Assembly: GCF_001262605.1 (NCBI RefSeq)
Contig: NZ_LGTC01000001.1
Span: 3,423,001-3,487,000, forward strand
Length of the DNA: 64,000 bases
Reading direction: 5' to 3'
From: Pseudobacteroides cellulosolvens ATCC 35603 = DSM 2933
GTDB lineage: Bacteria; Bacillota; Clostridia; Acetivibrionales; DSM-2933
Part shown: in pieces, positions 36,771-45,800 of the stretch
Layout: every line of letters begins with the position of its first letter
Numbering within the stretch: the first letter of the stretch is position 1
Translations under genes and position numbers: made by a program
Notes under the pieces: generated by a model
What the model was told of the DNA's origin: nothing
The model's input: the letters and a program-made list of their open reading frames with translations, nothing else
The model's database searches: none

Positions 36771-37580
36771 ATGCTATCAAGCACAAACACTATTGATGAA
36801 GACATATTAACGATTATTAAATCAGATGCAATACATGTGAAGGATCTTAATGTATGGTATAAAAAGAATCATGCATTAAAAAATGTCAATATAAATATAA
36901 AAGAAAAAAGCATAACAGCATTTATTGGACCTTCTGGATGTGGAAAAACAACTCTTTTAAGGTGCTTTAATAGGATGAATGACGGTATTGAAGGCTTCAA
37001 ACTGGAAGGAAGTATTCTAATAAATAATAAAGATATATATAATATAAATAAGCTAATAGAGTTGATAGAAATCCGAAGGAAAATAGGTATGGTATTCCAA
37101 CAGCCCAATTTATTTCCTATGTCAATTACTAGGAATATGAAACTACCAGTCAAAGAAAACTTTATGAGCCTCTCTGATAAAGATATAAATAGGATAATTG
37201 AAAAAAAACTGAAGGATGTACATATCTATGAAGAAGTTAAGAATAGATTGAATAAGTCTGCACTTTATTTATCAGGTGGACAACAGCAAAGATTATGCAT
37301 AGCTAGAACTATTGCAATTGATCCTCAAATAATATTATTTGATGAGCCATGTTCTGCTTTGGATCCTATATCTACAATGAAAATTGAAGACCTTCTAATG
37401 GATTTGAAAGAAAAATATACTATTGTTATTGTAACTCATAATTTAGAACAGGCAAAAAGAATTGCAGATTATGTAGCATTCTTCTATAATGGTATGATAG
37501 TTGAGCAAGGAGCATGTGAGGATATTTTTATCAACCCCAAAGAAGAAATGACAATAAAATATTTAAGCGGTAAGTTTTAA
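36771..37580 (+). CDS. pstB: Phosphate ABC transporter ATPase PstB (second copy)
   Basis: About 269 residues from ATG 36771 (GGAGG at 36758-36762). It has Walker A (GPSGCGKTT), RCFNRMNDGI typical of PstB, Q-loop GMVFQQPNLFPMS, signature [13 protein letters not shown], Walker B IILFDEPCSALDP and H-loop VTHNLEQA. It is more divergent than pstB at 30739 (for example NMKLPV after the Q-loop). It is the only ATPase available for the PstC2-PstA2 permeases encoded 25 kb away at 10008-11991. Confidence 0.92.
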   Translation: MLSSTNTIDEDILTIIKSDAIHVKDLNVWYKKNHALKNVNINIKEKSITAFIGPSGCGKTTLLRCFNRMNDGIEGFKLEGSILINNKDIYNINKLIELIEIRRKIGMVFQQPNLFPMSITRNMKLPVKENFMSLSDKDINRIIEKKLKDVHIYEEVKNRLNKSALYLSGGQQQRLCIARTIAIDPQIILFDEPCSALDPISTMKIEDLLMDLKEKYTIVIVTHNLEQAKRIADYVAFFYNGMIVEQGACEDIFINPKEEMTIKYLSGKF

Positions 37581-37776
37581 ATCTTCTTAATTTTTGAAAC
37601 AGCAAGCATAAGGTTCTCTTTAATGTCTTTTCGTATCAGCTTATTTAGGTAATTAAAGCATAGCTGTATTTTTTATGACATTTTCCAGCTGAATAGCATT
37701 CCCTCAGGACTTATCAAACTCAATCATTTTTTACACAAATTTAACATTAAATTTAGTTTCCTTTTTGGGTAAATGG

Positions 37777-37826
37777 GAATATAATAACTGTATAATCGCT
37801 TAAGCGATTATACAGTTATTATATTC
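37777..37826. promoter_or_regulatory. 50-bp perfect palindrome upstream of arsR
   Basis: 25 bases (37777-37801) are exactly mirrored in 37802-37826 around CGCTT/AAGCG. It ends 17 bp before ATG 37844. It could combine the ArsR operator with an attenuating hairpin in the leader. The rest of the 37581-37843 gap shows no gene. Confidence 0.6.
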
Positions 37827-37843
37827 TTACAAAGGGTGATCTA

Positions 37844-38185
37844 ATGCATAAATTGGTTAATATCTTAAAAGCACTATCAGATGAAACACGCCTGCGAATT
37901 ATTAGTTTGTTATATGAAAAAGAACTTTGCGTTTGCGATATCATGGAAACATTGCAAATATCTCAAGCAAAGGCATCAAGGCATTTGATATATCTAAAGA
38001 ATGCAGGGTTGGTAAAAGACAGGAAATATGCTCAATGGGTTTACTATTCAGTGATCAGAAATGAACAAATGAGATTCATAGATCTCTTGGTGGATGATAA
38101 CTTACAAAATTATGAACTATTCATGAATGATAAACACAATCTTAATGAATGGCTGAAAAGAAAGAATATCCAATGTGATATTTAG
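37844..38185 (+). CDS. arsR: ArsR-family metalloregulator
   Basis: 113 residues. Winged helix (LKALSDETRLRIISLLYEKE, SQAKASRHLIYLKNAGLVKD) with the ArsR metal-site motif ELCVCDIM, whose two cysteines bind arsenite and release the repressor from DNA. The palindrome just upstream is its likely operator. First gene of arsR-acr3-arsC. Confidence 0.92.
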   Translation: MHKLVNILKALSDETRLRIISLLYEKELCVCDIMETLQISQAKASRHLIYLKNAGLVKDRKYAQWVYYSVIRNEQMRFIDLLVDDNLQNYELFMNDKHNLNEWLKRKNIQCDI

Positions 38186-38237
38186 AACGCCTTGTCAAAA
38201 ACAGTAAATTCAAATTAACAAATAAAGGAGATTATTT

Positions 38238-39319
38238 ATGCAAACTGAAGCTATAACAAAGCTTTCTTTCCTTGATAGATTTTTAACTCTATGGATATTT
38301 ATAGCTATGGCAATAGGTGTTGTTGCAGGTTATATCTTTCCAGACATGGCAAAAACTCTTGGAACTCTCAGCACAGGTACGATATCATGGCCTATAGCAA
38401 TTGGGCTTATTATAATGATGTATCCACTTCTTGCAAAGGTTAAGTATGAAGAAATAGGAAAGGTAGTAGAAAACAAAAAGGTATTGCATTTTCTTTGATC
38501 CAGAATTGGATTATTGGACCGGTTTTAATGTTTTGTCTGGCAGTATTGCTACTTGGAGATATGCCGGGCTTTGCTATAGGACTTATTATAATTGGTCTTG
38601 CACGTTGTATAGCAATGGTAATTGTGTGGAACACCCTAGCAAAAGGGGATAATGAATATTGTGCTGCTCTTGTGGCACTAAACTCAATATTCCAGATACT
38701 TTTATATACCATTTATATCTACTTGTTCGTTACCCTTATCCCTAAATGGTTAGGGTTGTCATGGGGAGGACAAATTATTGATGTCTCTATGTTAGAAGTT
38801 GCCAAAAGTGTCTTGATATACTTGGGCATTCCTTTTGCGGCTGGTTTTATAAGTAGATTTGTATTGATAAAAGCCAAGACGAAAGATTGGTATAATAAAG
38901 TATTTATTCCCAAGATTTCCCCATTAGCATTAATAGCACTGCTATATACAATAGTTATCATGTTTATTACAAAGGGTGAAGAAATTATAAAAAATCCTGT
39001 TGGAGTCGTTCGTATTGCAATACCTTTATTAATATATTTTGCAATAATGTTTTTTGTCAGCTTTTTTATGTCTTATCGTGGTGATTTTAAATATGAACAG
39101 ACAGTAACATTGGCATTTACGGCTGCAAGCAATAATTTTGAGCTGGCCATAGCAGTTGCTGTAGCAGTATTTGGTATTGCATCAGACGTAGCCTTCACAG
39201 CGGTAATAGGTCCTCTTGTTGAAGTTCCAGTTATGATAGCATTGGTCAATGCAGCACTTTTGCTTAGACGTAAATATTTTAATAAAGATGGTTTACCCAA
39301 TAAATTTAAAAGTATTTAA
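38238..39319 (+). pseudogene. acr3: Arsenite efflux pump ACR3, split by a frameshift
   Basis: Two frames make one ACR3-family arsenite permease of about 360 residues. Part 1 (38238-38498) has [19 protein letters not shown] and [16 protein letters not shown]; part 2 (38495-39319) has the conserved [35 protein letters not shown] and [18 protein letters not shown]. One base is missing near 38490 (KVL, then AFSLIQN in the next frame). Either the pump is broken, or translation reinitiates, or the base was lost in sequencing. Everything else, including RBS and operon position, is intact. Confidence 0.85.
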
Positions 39320-39333
39320 TGAAAGGAATGAGC

Positions 39334-39741
39334 ATGATGAAATTAAAGATTGCATTTGTTTGCACAGGTAATTCGTGTAGAAGTCAAATAGCCGAAGGCT
39401 GGGCAAAGTATCTAGGAAATGATGTGTTTGAGGTATATAGTGCCGGAACACATCCTTCAGAAAAAGTAAATCAAAATGCCATTAATGTTATGAAAGAGGC
39501 AGGAGTTGATATCAGCTGCCACTATCCAAAGACATTTGATGATATACCATATGAAATTGATGTATTAATTACTATGGGATGCGGGGTAGTATGTCCTTTT
39601 GTCCCTAATAAATATGAGGAAGACTGGGGGTTGCCTGATCCTGTAGGTCACCCGATAGAAGAATTTAGAAGGATTCGAGATATAATTAAGGATAAGGTCT
39701 TAGACTTGTTTGCAAAAGCCAAAAATAAAGAAATACTATAG
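39334..39741 (+). CDS. arsC: Arsenate reductase ArsC (low-Mr phosphatase fold)
   Basis: About 135 residues with the phosphate-binding loop CTGNSCRSQIAEGW (CX5R), and later cysteines at SCHYP and GCGVVCPFV serving the thioredoxin-type disulfide relay. DWGLPDPVG is the conserved general-acid loop. It reduces arsenate, taken up through phosphate transporters, to arsenite for ACR3 export. ATG 39334 has AAAGGA at good spacing; upstream ATGs at 39319 and 39328 are possible. Last gene of the ars operon. Confidence 0.92.
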   Translation: MMKLKIAFVCTGNSCRSQIAEGWAKYLGNDVFEVYSAGTHPSEKVNQNAINVMKEAGVDISCHYPKTFDDIPYEIDVLITMGCGVVCPFVPNKYEEDWGLPDPVGHPIEEFRRIRDIIKDKVLDLFAKAKNKEIL

Positions 39742-39756
39742 TATTTCTTTATTTTT
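39721..39756. terminator. ars operon terminator
   Basis: A perfect 36-bp palindrome centred at 39738/39739, overlapping the arsC stop and ending in a T-rich run. It should work in both directions. Confidence 0.75.
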
Positions 39757-39854
39757 GGGAAGAAGTAATAATGGAGAGAATTTGGGAACTCTATCTACTA
39801 TAAAAGCTTGTCTCATTCTCCTTAAAAAAATTACATTTCCAATAATTAACATTC

Positions 39855-39891
39855 ACATTTCAGTACAGAGCACGGATGCTCCCACTACCCC
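39855..39891 (-). repeat. Right terminal inverted repeat, Tn3 family
   Basis: Exact reverse complement of 287-323 over 37 bases. The outer CCCC ends at 39891. It lies 100 bp after the ars terminator and overlaps the 5' end of the SH3-protein frame, suggesting insertion at or near that gene. Confidence 0.85.
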
Positions 39892-40211
39892 CATTACGAA
39901 CTATACAAACATTAGCACTTTGTGTAATTTTAGTGTCTTTAACATCAGTTTTTGCTCAAAAACAAGAGCAACAGTCCTCAGATGGATATGTTATAGAACG
40001 TCAACAGTACGCTTATGTAAATACAGATGGTGTTAGATTAAGAGCAACTCCAGGTTTATCTGGAACCATTTTAGCTACATTATACACTGGTTACATTTTA
40101 AATGACCCTTATGGATACTCAGAGGTATATAGTGATGGCTATTGGTGGCACTATGTTGGCTATAATGGAACTTTTGGATGGGTCGCATCAATTTACTTAG
40201 ATTTCGAATAA
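39876..40211 (+). CDS. Secreted bacterial SH3-domain protein with a transposon-derived start
   Basis: 111 residues. The first six (MLPLPP) are encoded by the transposon inverted repeat; the next 20 (RTIQTLALCVILVSLTSVFA) form a normal signal-peptide core, followed by one SH3b domain (about 45-111; VNTDGVRLRATPGLSGTILA, WHYVGYNGTFGWVA). SH3b domains bind cell wall or peptides. The native start and promoter seem to have been replaced by the insertion. No RBS is visible before the ATG at 39876. Confidence 0.75.
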   Translation: MLPLPPLRTIQTLALCVILVSLTSVFAQKQEQQSSDGYVIERQQYAYVNTDGVRLRATPGLSGTILATLYTGYILNDPYGYSEVYSDGYWWHYVGYNGTFGWVASIYLDFE

Positions 40212-40227
40212 TAATTTAAAAATTAGG

Positions 40228-40281
40228 AATAAGCCACAGCAAATGGGAAATAAAATAATCTTAAATGCTGTGGTTTATTTT
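40228..40281 (+). terminator. Terminator of the SH3 gene
   Basis: AATAAGCCACAGCA (40228-40241) pairs with 40266-40279 with one G-T pair; TTTT follows. Confidence 0.7.
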
Positions 40282-40337
40282 ATAATCCCAAACAGAATAA
40301 ATTTTGTTATGTATGAATTAAATAAGGAGGTTTTTCA

Positions 40338-41783
40338 TTGAAAAAAATTATTTACTTTATTTATATTATTGTTTTTTTAACTGGTTGTTCGTATCATATA
40401 AGTAAGAAAGATGTAGTGAAAAAAAGAACTGACATGAATATTTCCGATGATATGGTAAATAATTCCGAAGATAAATTACAAAATAATTACAAAAAAGAAA
40501 ATATACAAATTGCTATTGATAAGAATTTAATATTAGATAACTTAAATAATATATGTATATGTCCAAGAAAGTTTGGTACAGATGGCGAAATAACAGCATT
40601 GAACTTTTTAAAAAACAAATTAGAGGAGTATGGATATATTACAGATATTCAAAACTTCCAAGTATATAAACTGGATATGAAGTCAACGTACGTAAAATAT
40701 AATGTTGATTATTTTAAATCCAATCCCTATAATTCTGAAAGTTTAGGAACCGGACGTAACTTGATTGGAAAAATGGATAACCACGAAAATACAAAAAAAA
40801 CAATACTACTGACAGCACATTATGACACCACCGCAGATACTATTGGTGCTATAGATAACGGTACTGGAGTGAGTGTAATCCTAGAAGTAGCACGGCAGTT
40901 AAGAAAATACGATAGTACTTTAAATATAGAAATAGTCTTATTTAGTGCAGAGGAGTACTTTAGGGCAGGTTCTCGAGCTTTTGTCTCAAGCTTATCCGAT
41001 GATGAGAAGAAAAATATTATTGGATGCATTAATGTGGATATGGTTGGAGAGAAAGGTGCTGAAAATTTCGTTATAAAAGCAAATACTGGGGAACATAATA
41101 TTCTTACTCTAATGATGAGTGATCAATTAGATAAGCCTTTACCAATTCTTGCTGCTGGAAATAGTGATGATCTTTCATTTTATCTTAATAAAATACCGGC
41201 AGTTACATTAGCAAACAAAAAACCAGATCCAAGTAGATCCAAACAAAAAAATCAATTTCAATATATAAATATTGATGAACTAGAAAATGTGGTTTATTTA
41301 ATTGCAAACTTTATAATTAACTTCGATATAGATAAGTATAATAAATTTTTAACTACTAAAACCTTTGCAAGCAATAAAACTATCGATGATCACTATAATA
41401 TAGGTAATCCTGTAAATACTCGTATAATAGATGAATTTGAGATTAAAAAAATAAATTCAAATTTACAAGAGAATGGTTATGACAGCCAAACTGAGTATGT
41501 GTACGAACGTGCAGATGGTAAAATGTGCATAATCACACAAAAAAACAGTACTTTCATTAATCCTTCAGTTTATAGTAAATATAAAATCTTGAATAGTAAA
41601 AAAAGTGGCCAAGGTATTGATTGTTTTTACTTTATAAATGAAGATATTACGAGTGATACAAAGGTTTATTATTTAATTAATAGCTATTATGGTGAAATAA
41701 AGGGTAATATTTCTACCAATGAAGCTCTAGACATTTTAAAGTCTTGCTATGAAAAAATGTATAATAGTATATTTGGTAAATGA
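40338..41783 (+). CDS. M28-family metallopeptidase lipoprotein
   Basis: 481 residues from TTG 40338 with an ideal AAGGAGG. Lipobox FLTGCSYH (Cys near 17), Lys/Asn-rich spacer, then an M28 peptidase domain (about 55-330) with zinc ligands in TAHYDTTAD, IDNGTGVS, SAEEYFRAGS and NVDMVGEKG. The remaining 150 residues are an unassigned C-terminal domain. Probably a surface aminopeptidase acting on peptides. No operon partner is evident. Confidence 0.85.
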   Translation: MKKIIYFIYIIVFLTGCSYHISKKDVVKKRTDMNISDDMVNNSEDKLQNNYKKENIQIAIDKNLILDNLNNICICPRKFGTDGEITALNFLKNKLEEYGYITDIQNFQVYKLDMKSTYVKYNVDYFKSNPYNSESLGTGRNLIGKMDNHENTKKTILLTAHYDTTADTIGAIDNGTGVSVILEVARQLRKYDSTLNIEIVLFSAEEYFRAGSRAFVSSLSDDEKKNIIGCINVDMVGEKGAENFVIKANTGEHNILTLMMSDQLDKPLPILAAGNSDDLSFYLNKIPAVTLANKKPDPSRSKQKNQFQYINIDELENVVYLIANFIINFDIDKYNKFLTTKTFASNKTIDDHYNIGNPVNTRIIDEFEIKKINSNLQENGYDSQTEYVYERADGKMCIITQKNSTFINPSVYSKYKILNSKKSGQGIDCFYFINEDITSDTKVYYLINSYYGEIKGNISTNEALDILKSCYEKMYNSIFGK

Positions 41784-41944
41784 TTAGCATGTATAAAATA
41801 CGAACGTTTTTGATACTCTGAATGACTAAATATGATGTTATTTGCATAATTAGATGTCACATAATTTGTAGTAATAATTGACATATGGAAGTCTTTATTA
41901 TAACATATAAACAAAATTCATTTTATAATTTTTGTGAGGGACTT

Positions 41945-42895
41945 ATGAAAGAACTAAACTGGATTCATATGTCAGATATACACTATAATTTTGAAAACTA
42001 TGATACTCAGCTAATGAGAGATAAGACTTTAAGCTACCTCCAGTCTTTAAAAACAAAATTTCAATTTATGGTTATTACAGGAGATATTCGTTATAAAGGT
42101 AAAGCATATACTGATGATACTATTGAATTTATTCGTAATATTGCTGAAAATTTAAATATAAGTATTAACAATGTTTTTGTAATTCCTGGTAACCATGATG
42201 TAAAAAGGAGTCCAAAGAGAGAACTAATCATAAAAGGAATTATAAGTTCAGAAATTCCGTCTGATGAAATTAATAAGCTTGATGATGAGACATTTAATGA
42301 CTTGCTGATAGGACAAAGCGAATTTTTTGATTTTTACAAAAAACTTACAGGTAATGACTACAAAAAAGAAAACTTTCACTTTGTAGAAAGTAGAGATGGA
42401 TATAATATCATTCATATAAACACATGTTTAATAAGTGGGTTTGATGGTGAGGATGAGCAAAGGAAATTATTAATTGGACAAAAAAAGCTTCGGGAAGCAC
42501 TCAAAATACTCGATCATGATGTTTTTAATGTTGCAATTGGGCATCACAGCATAGAATGTTTAGACCCAAAAGAACAAGAAAGGCTTATACATAACTTGTC
42601 AGATTGTCAAATAGACATGTATCTTAGTGGACATGTACACAAACCCAATGCTACATTTGATGTAAATAATGAAAATAACTTATTACTAGTTAGTTGTGGG
42701 TCAGGTATGTGTGATGATTTCTCTTCAGTGGGATTAATAACTGGTTTTATCAATATGGAAACAGGAGATGGAAAAATTGCGTTCCATAAGTGGTCCCAGA
42801 AATTAGATAAGTGGATAAAAGATAATGAAGTATTAAGAAATATGATAGATAATATTAAGCCTATTAAAATTAAAAAACTTGAAAAAAAAAACTAG
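41945..42895 (+). CDS. Calcineurin-like metallophosphoesterase (N-terminal part of a likely fusion)
   Basis: 316 residues from ATG 41945 (GAGGGACTT upstream; the frame is open from 41885 but the domain starts here). Complete metallophosphoesterase motifs: MSDIHYN, TGDIRYKG, PGNHDVKRS, IGHHS and SGHVHKP. It ends in an A10 run (42882-42891) directly before the stop. A one-base slip there joins it to the NTPase frame that follows, which has no start codon of its own. It is probably the nuclease or phosphodiesterase effector of a STAND-type protein. Confidence 0.85.
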   Translation: MKELNWIHMSDIHYNFENYDTQLMRDKTLSYLQSLKTKFQFMVITGDIRYKGKAYTDDTIEFIRNIAENLNISINNVFVIPGNHDVKRSPKRELIIKGIISSEIPSDEINKLDDETFNDLLIGQSEFFDFYKKLTGNDYKKENFHFVESRDGYNIIHINTCLISGFDGEDEQRKLLIGQKKLREALKILDHDVFNVAIGHHSIECLDPKEQERLIHNLSDCQIDMYLSGHVHKPNATFDVNNENNLLLVSCGSGMCDDFSSVGLITGFINMETGDGKIAFHKWSQKLDKWIKDNEVLRNMIDNIKPIKIKKLEKKN

Positions 42896-45800
42896 TTGAC
42901 CAAACGTTTTTAAATAATACAATTATCCCTGATATAAATGTTAGTGACTTTATTACTAAGATAGCAACAACAAAAAGTTTTAATAACTTTGAAATTAATT
43001 ATTCTTCCATAATAAAATTACCAACAGATATTCCGATAATTGCCAAAAACATATCCGAACGTGAGGATACCATAAATGACTTAATAACTCTTTTTAACGA
43101 CAAAACTTGGATACATTTATTCGGGGATGTTTGGTCGGGTAAAACATATTTAAGTTCACTTATAGCTAGAAAGTATATAAATAATAAAATATGGTTAGGA
43201 TTGAAGGAATGTAACTCCGAGCAAGCCTATTATACTATATATGAGATGCTAAGCACTTTAACTTGCGTTGAACCTATGCATTCTCTTGAACAATTTTTCA
43301 ATAATGTTTGCACTCTAATTAACCGTGATACATTAATTATATTTGATGATATGCCAAGGTTTACATCAAAATTGTGGAACTTTTTCAGCAAATTTATTAA
43401 TGAATGTAGTAAACATAATATAAAAGTTATCACAACTAGTCCAAATGAGATTCCTTTTAGTATAAAACAAACTTTGGAAGAAAAAGTATTTTCTTGCATA
43501 GAGATTCCTAAATTATCAAATAATGAAATACTTGATATATTAAATGCCTATAACGCTCCAGAATACATATTAAATGAAAAGTTATTGGGTTTTATAGCTG
43601 CAAAAACACAGAGGCATCCTTCATTAGTATGTGCACTATGTAATTATCTTTCAATCAAGGAGTGGAAATTTAATTTTGATACTTTAGAAGGCATTTTAAA
43701 TAATAATTATTCAACTAATCTTGAAAGCGAAATACAGAGTCTGGTAATAGAATCTATAAATAGTGTGCATGAGAAAGAGTTGCTATATAGACTCTCTATT
43801 ATCGATGGGCCATTTACTTTTGATGAGGTAACGTCTGTATGTAATATTGAACCAATAATTGAATTACCTATGGAGAATTTCGAAAATATTAAAAAACTTT
43901 GGTTTACACAAGAAAGTGAATTATTTATTATATCTCCCCTTATAAAAAAAATTGCAGAAAAGAATATTACATTAAGTGTAAAACGATCTGTGAACTTAGC
44001 AATGGCAACCACTATAATGAAAAGAAAATCTCTTTCGCCACCAGAAATAATGAGAGCAATAATCCATTTTTCAGGGGCAGAAGAATTTAATGACGCTGGT
44101 TTAGTATTAATTAGAGTATTAAATGAATTGGATAGGCTTGAAATAAATTCAGATGAGTGGAGTTTTACGAGTTTATGGTATGGTATGGAACTGCCGCCCA
44201 AAATGCATATAAAAACAAAACTGTGCTTAAGAGTTTTACAAGTTAAATGTTGCCTACGTATTGGAAAAGATATCAACATTTTATTAGAAGATTTTGATAA
44301 TCTATTAAAGGATTATAATAATGAATATATAGCAATCTATATGGCTGTGGTGCTTTCATTAAAAAATACACAGAAAGCAAATGAATATTTCCTAAAATCA
44401 GTTAATTCTTTGAATGGCTTAAAAATATTAAATAATACTGATAAGGAATTACCTGAAGAGCTAAACTTAGAATCTATTATCTGGATTACTGGATCTTCAA
44501 TAAATTCAACTGAAGATGTTTTGAATTGGATTAATACTCTTAAACAATTATCTACAAAACAATTAGAAAGTGTATTCAGAGATGAAATAGCTGAACATTC
44601 ATGTTTCAATGTTATTAATCTTATGTGGCTTCAAGAGCGTAAAAAAGAAAACCCAGACTGGATATTAATATTAGGTTTTCTTAATCAGTTAACTGATTTT
44701 GCTTGTGAAAAGAAACTTGAGCTTTTATGGGCATGTACTATCCGAGTAAGAATTATTATTTTAGCAGAGAACCAAGGGAATATAGATGCTGCTATACAAT
44801 TAGCTGAAGACTCTATAAAAATAGCTTCTGAGAACCCTAATATACAGTTTATTATAAAATCTGTTACTGGGCACCAGCTTATATATGAAAAAAGATACCC
44901 CCAAGCCATTAAATGGCTTACTGACGCATTAGCTCAAAATACTGATATATATCCTTATGAAAAAATTAGTACATTCTCAGGACTTAGTGAAGCGTTTATG
45001 AGTATTAACAATTGTAATTTTCAAGAATCAATTAAATATTCAAAAGAAGCTGTTGATTTTTCCAAAAAGTCAAAAAATATGCCCGATTATTACCTAGTTA
45101 AAGTGTTGGGAGAATATATTATAACATTATGGGAGACAGGTCAAATTGAGGAAGCATTTTGCCCCTTTGAAGAATCAGTTAATATTTTATTATCTAAGGA
45201 AAAAGACACAAATGAATGGAAAGAAGTATTTACCATTTTTGGACATGTTTCTGGCTATATAGTTGAATCGTTAAAATACGGCACTCCCCCAGATAAAACA
45301 AGAGATGGAGAGCCTTATGCTCCTCCATATAGGAGAATATTTCTTAACAGTCACCCTTTAGTAGTCGAGATGTATAACAAGGAAATGGATTATGTATTAG
45401 CTATTCATACTTATTGGTTTGCTGAAAAAATAGGTAAGAATAACGAAGCAAAACATTGGGCAATACGGGCTTATGAAATGGGAATAAAGTCATCGAATCA
45501 AATGCTTCTAATATCAGATGGGTTTAATTTAAATATATATTTATTGAATAGTAATAGGTATGAAGATGCATTGAAAATATGTCTTGATTGTACTATTAAC
45601 TTAGTTAGAAGAAGCAAAAATCAACAAACTGAAAAGAATTTCATTTACGAATCAATTACATATGAACAAGAAGATCTTAGTGACATCAGAGAGGAAACTG
45701 AGAAGAGAATGCTTACTTTTTGGGCAATTCCATCTCTAATGAAAATAAGCACTATAAATTTGACTGACCCTATGGCAGCAAAGGAACATGCAAAACAAAT

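Larger units (their letters stand above)
287..39891. mobile_element. Putative 39.6-kb Tn3-family unit carrying phosphate and arsenic genes
   Basis: The interval is bounded by 37-bp inverted repeats in transposon orientation, with tnpA and a divergent tnpR at the left end. Between them lie the phosphatase, cohesin/dockerin, pst/pho and ars genes plus debris of other elements. Seen: the matching ends and the transposase pair. Inferred: that the whole interval moved or can move as one unit. Against this, there is no 5-bp target duplication, and a further related end lies at 59785-59811 in the same orientation as the right end. The two ends could therefore belong to different insertions or to a rearranged element. 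Confidence 0.5.

Noticed and set aside
39876..39892. Reading the right inverted repeat as part of an ordinary promoter for the SH3 gene
   Set aside because: The 37-bp identity to the left end shows that it is a transposon end; no RBS is visible.
282..39896. Target-site duplication of the 39.6-kb element
   Set aside because: Left flank ATCTA and right flank CATTA do not match, and shifting by one base does not help.
43201..43203. TTG 43201 as the true start of the NTPase gene
   Set aside because: The P-loop is encoded upstream of it in the same open frame, and no RBS is present.
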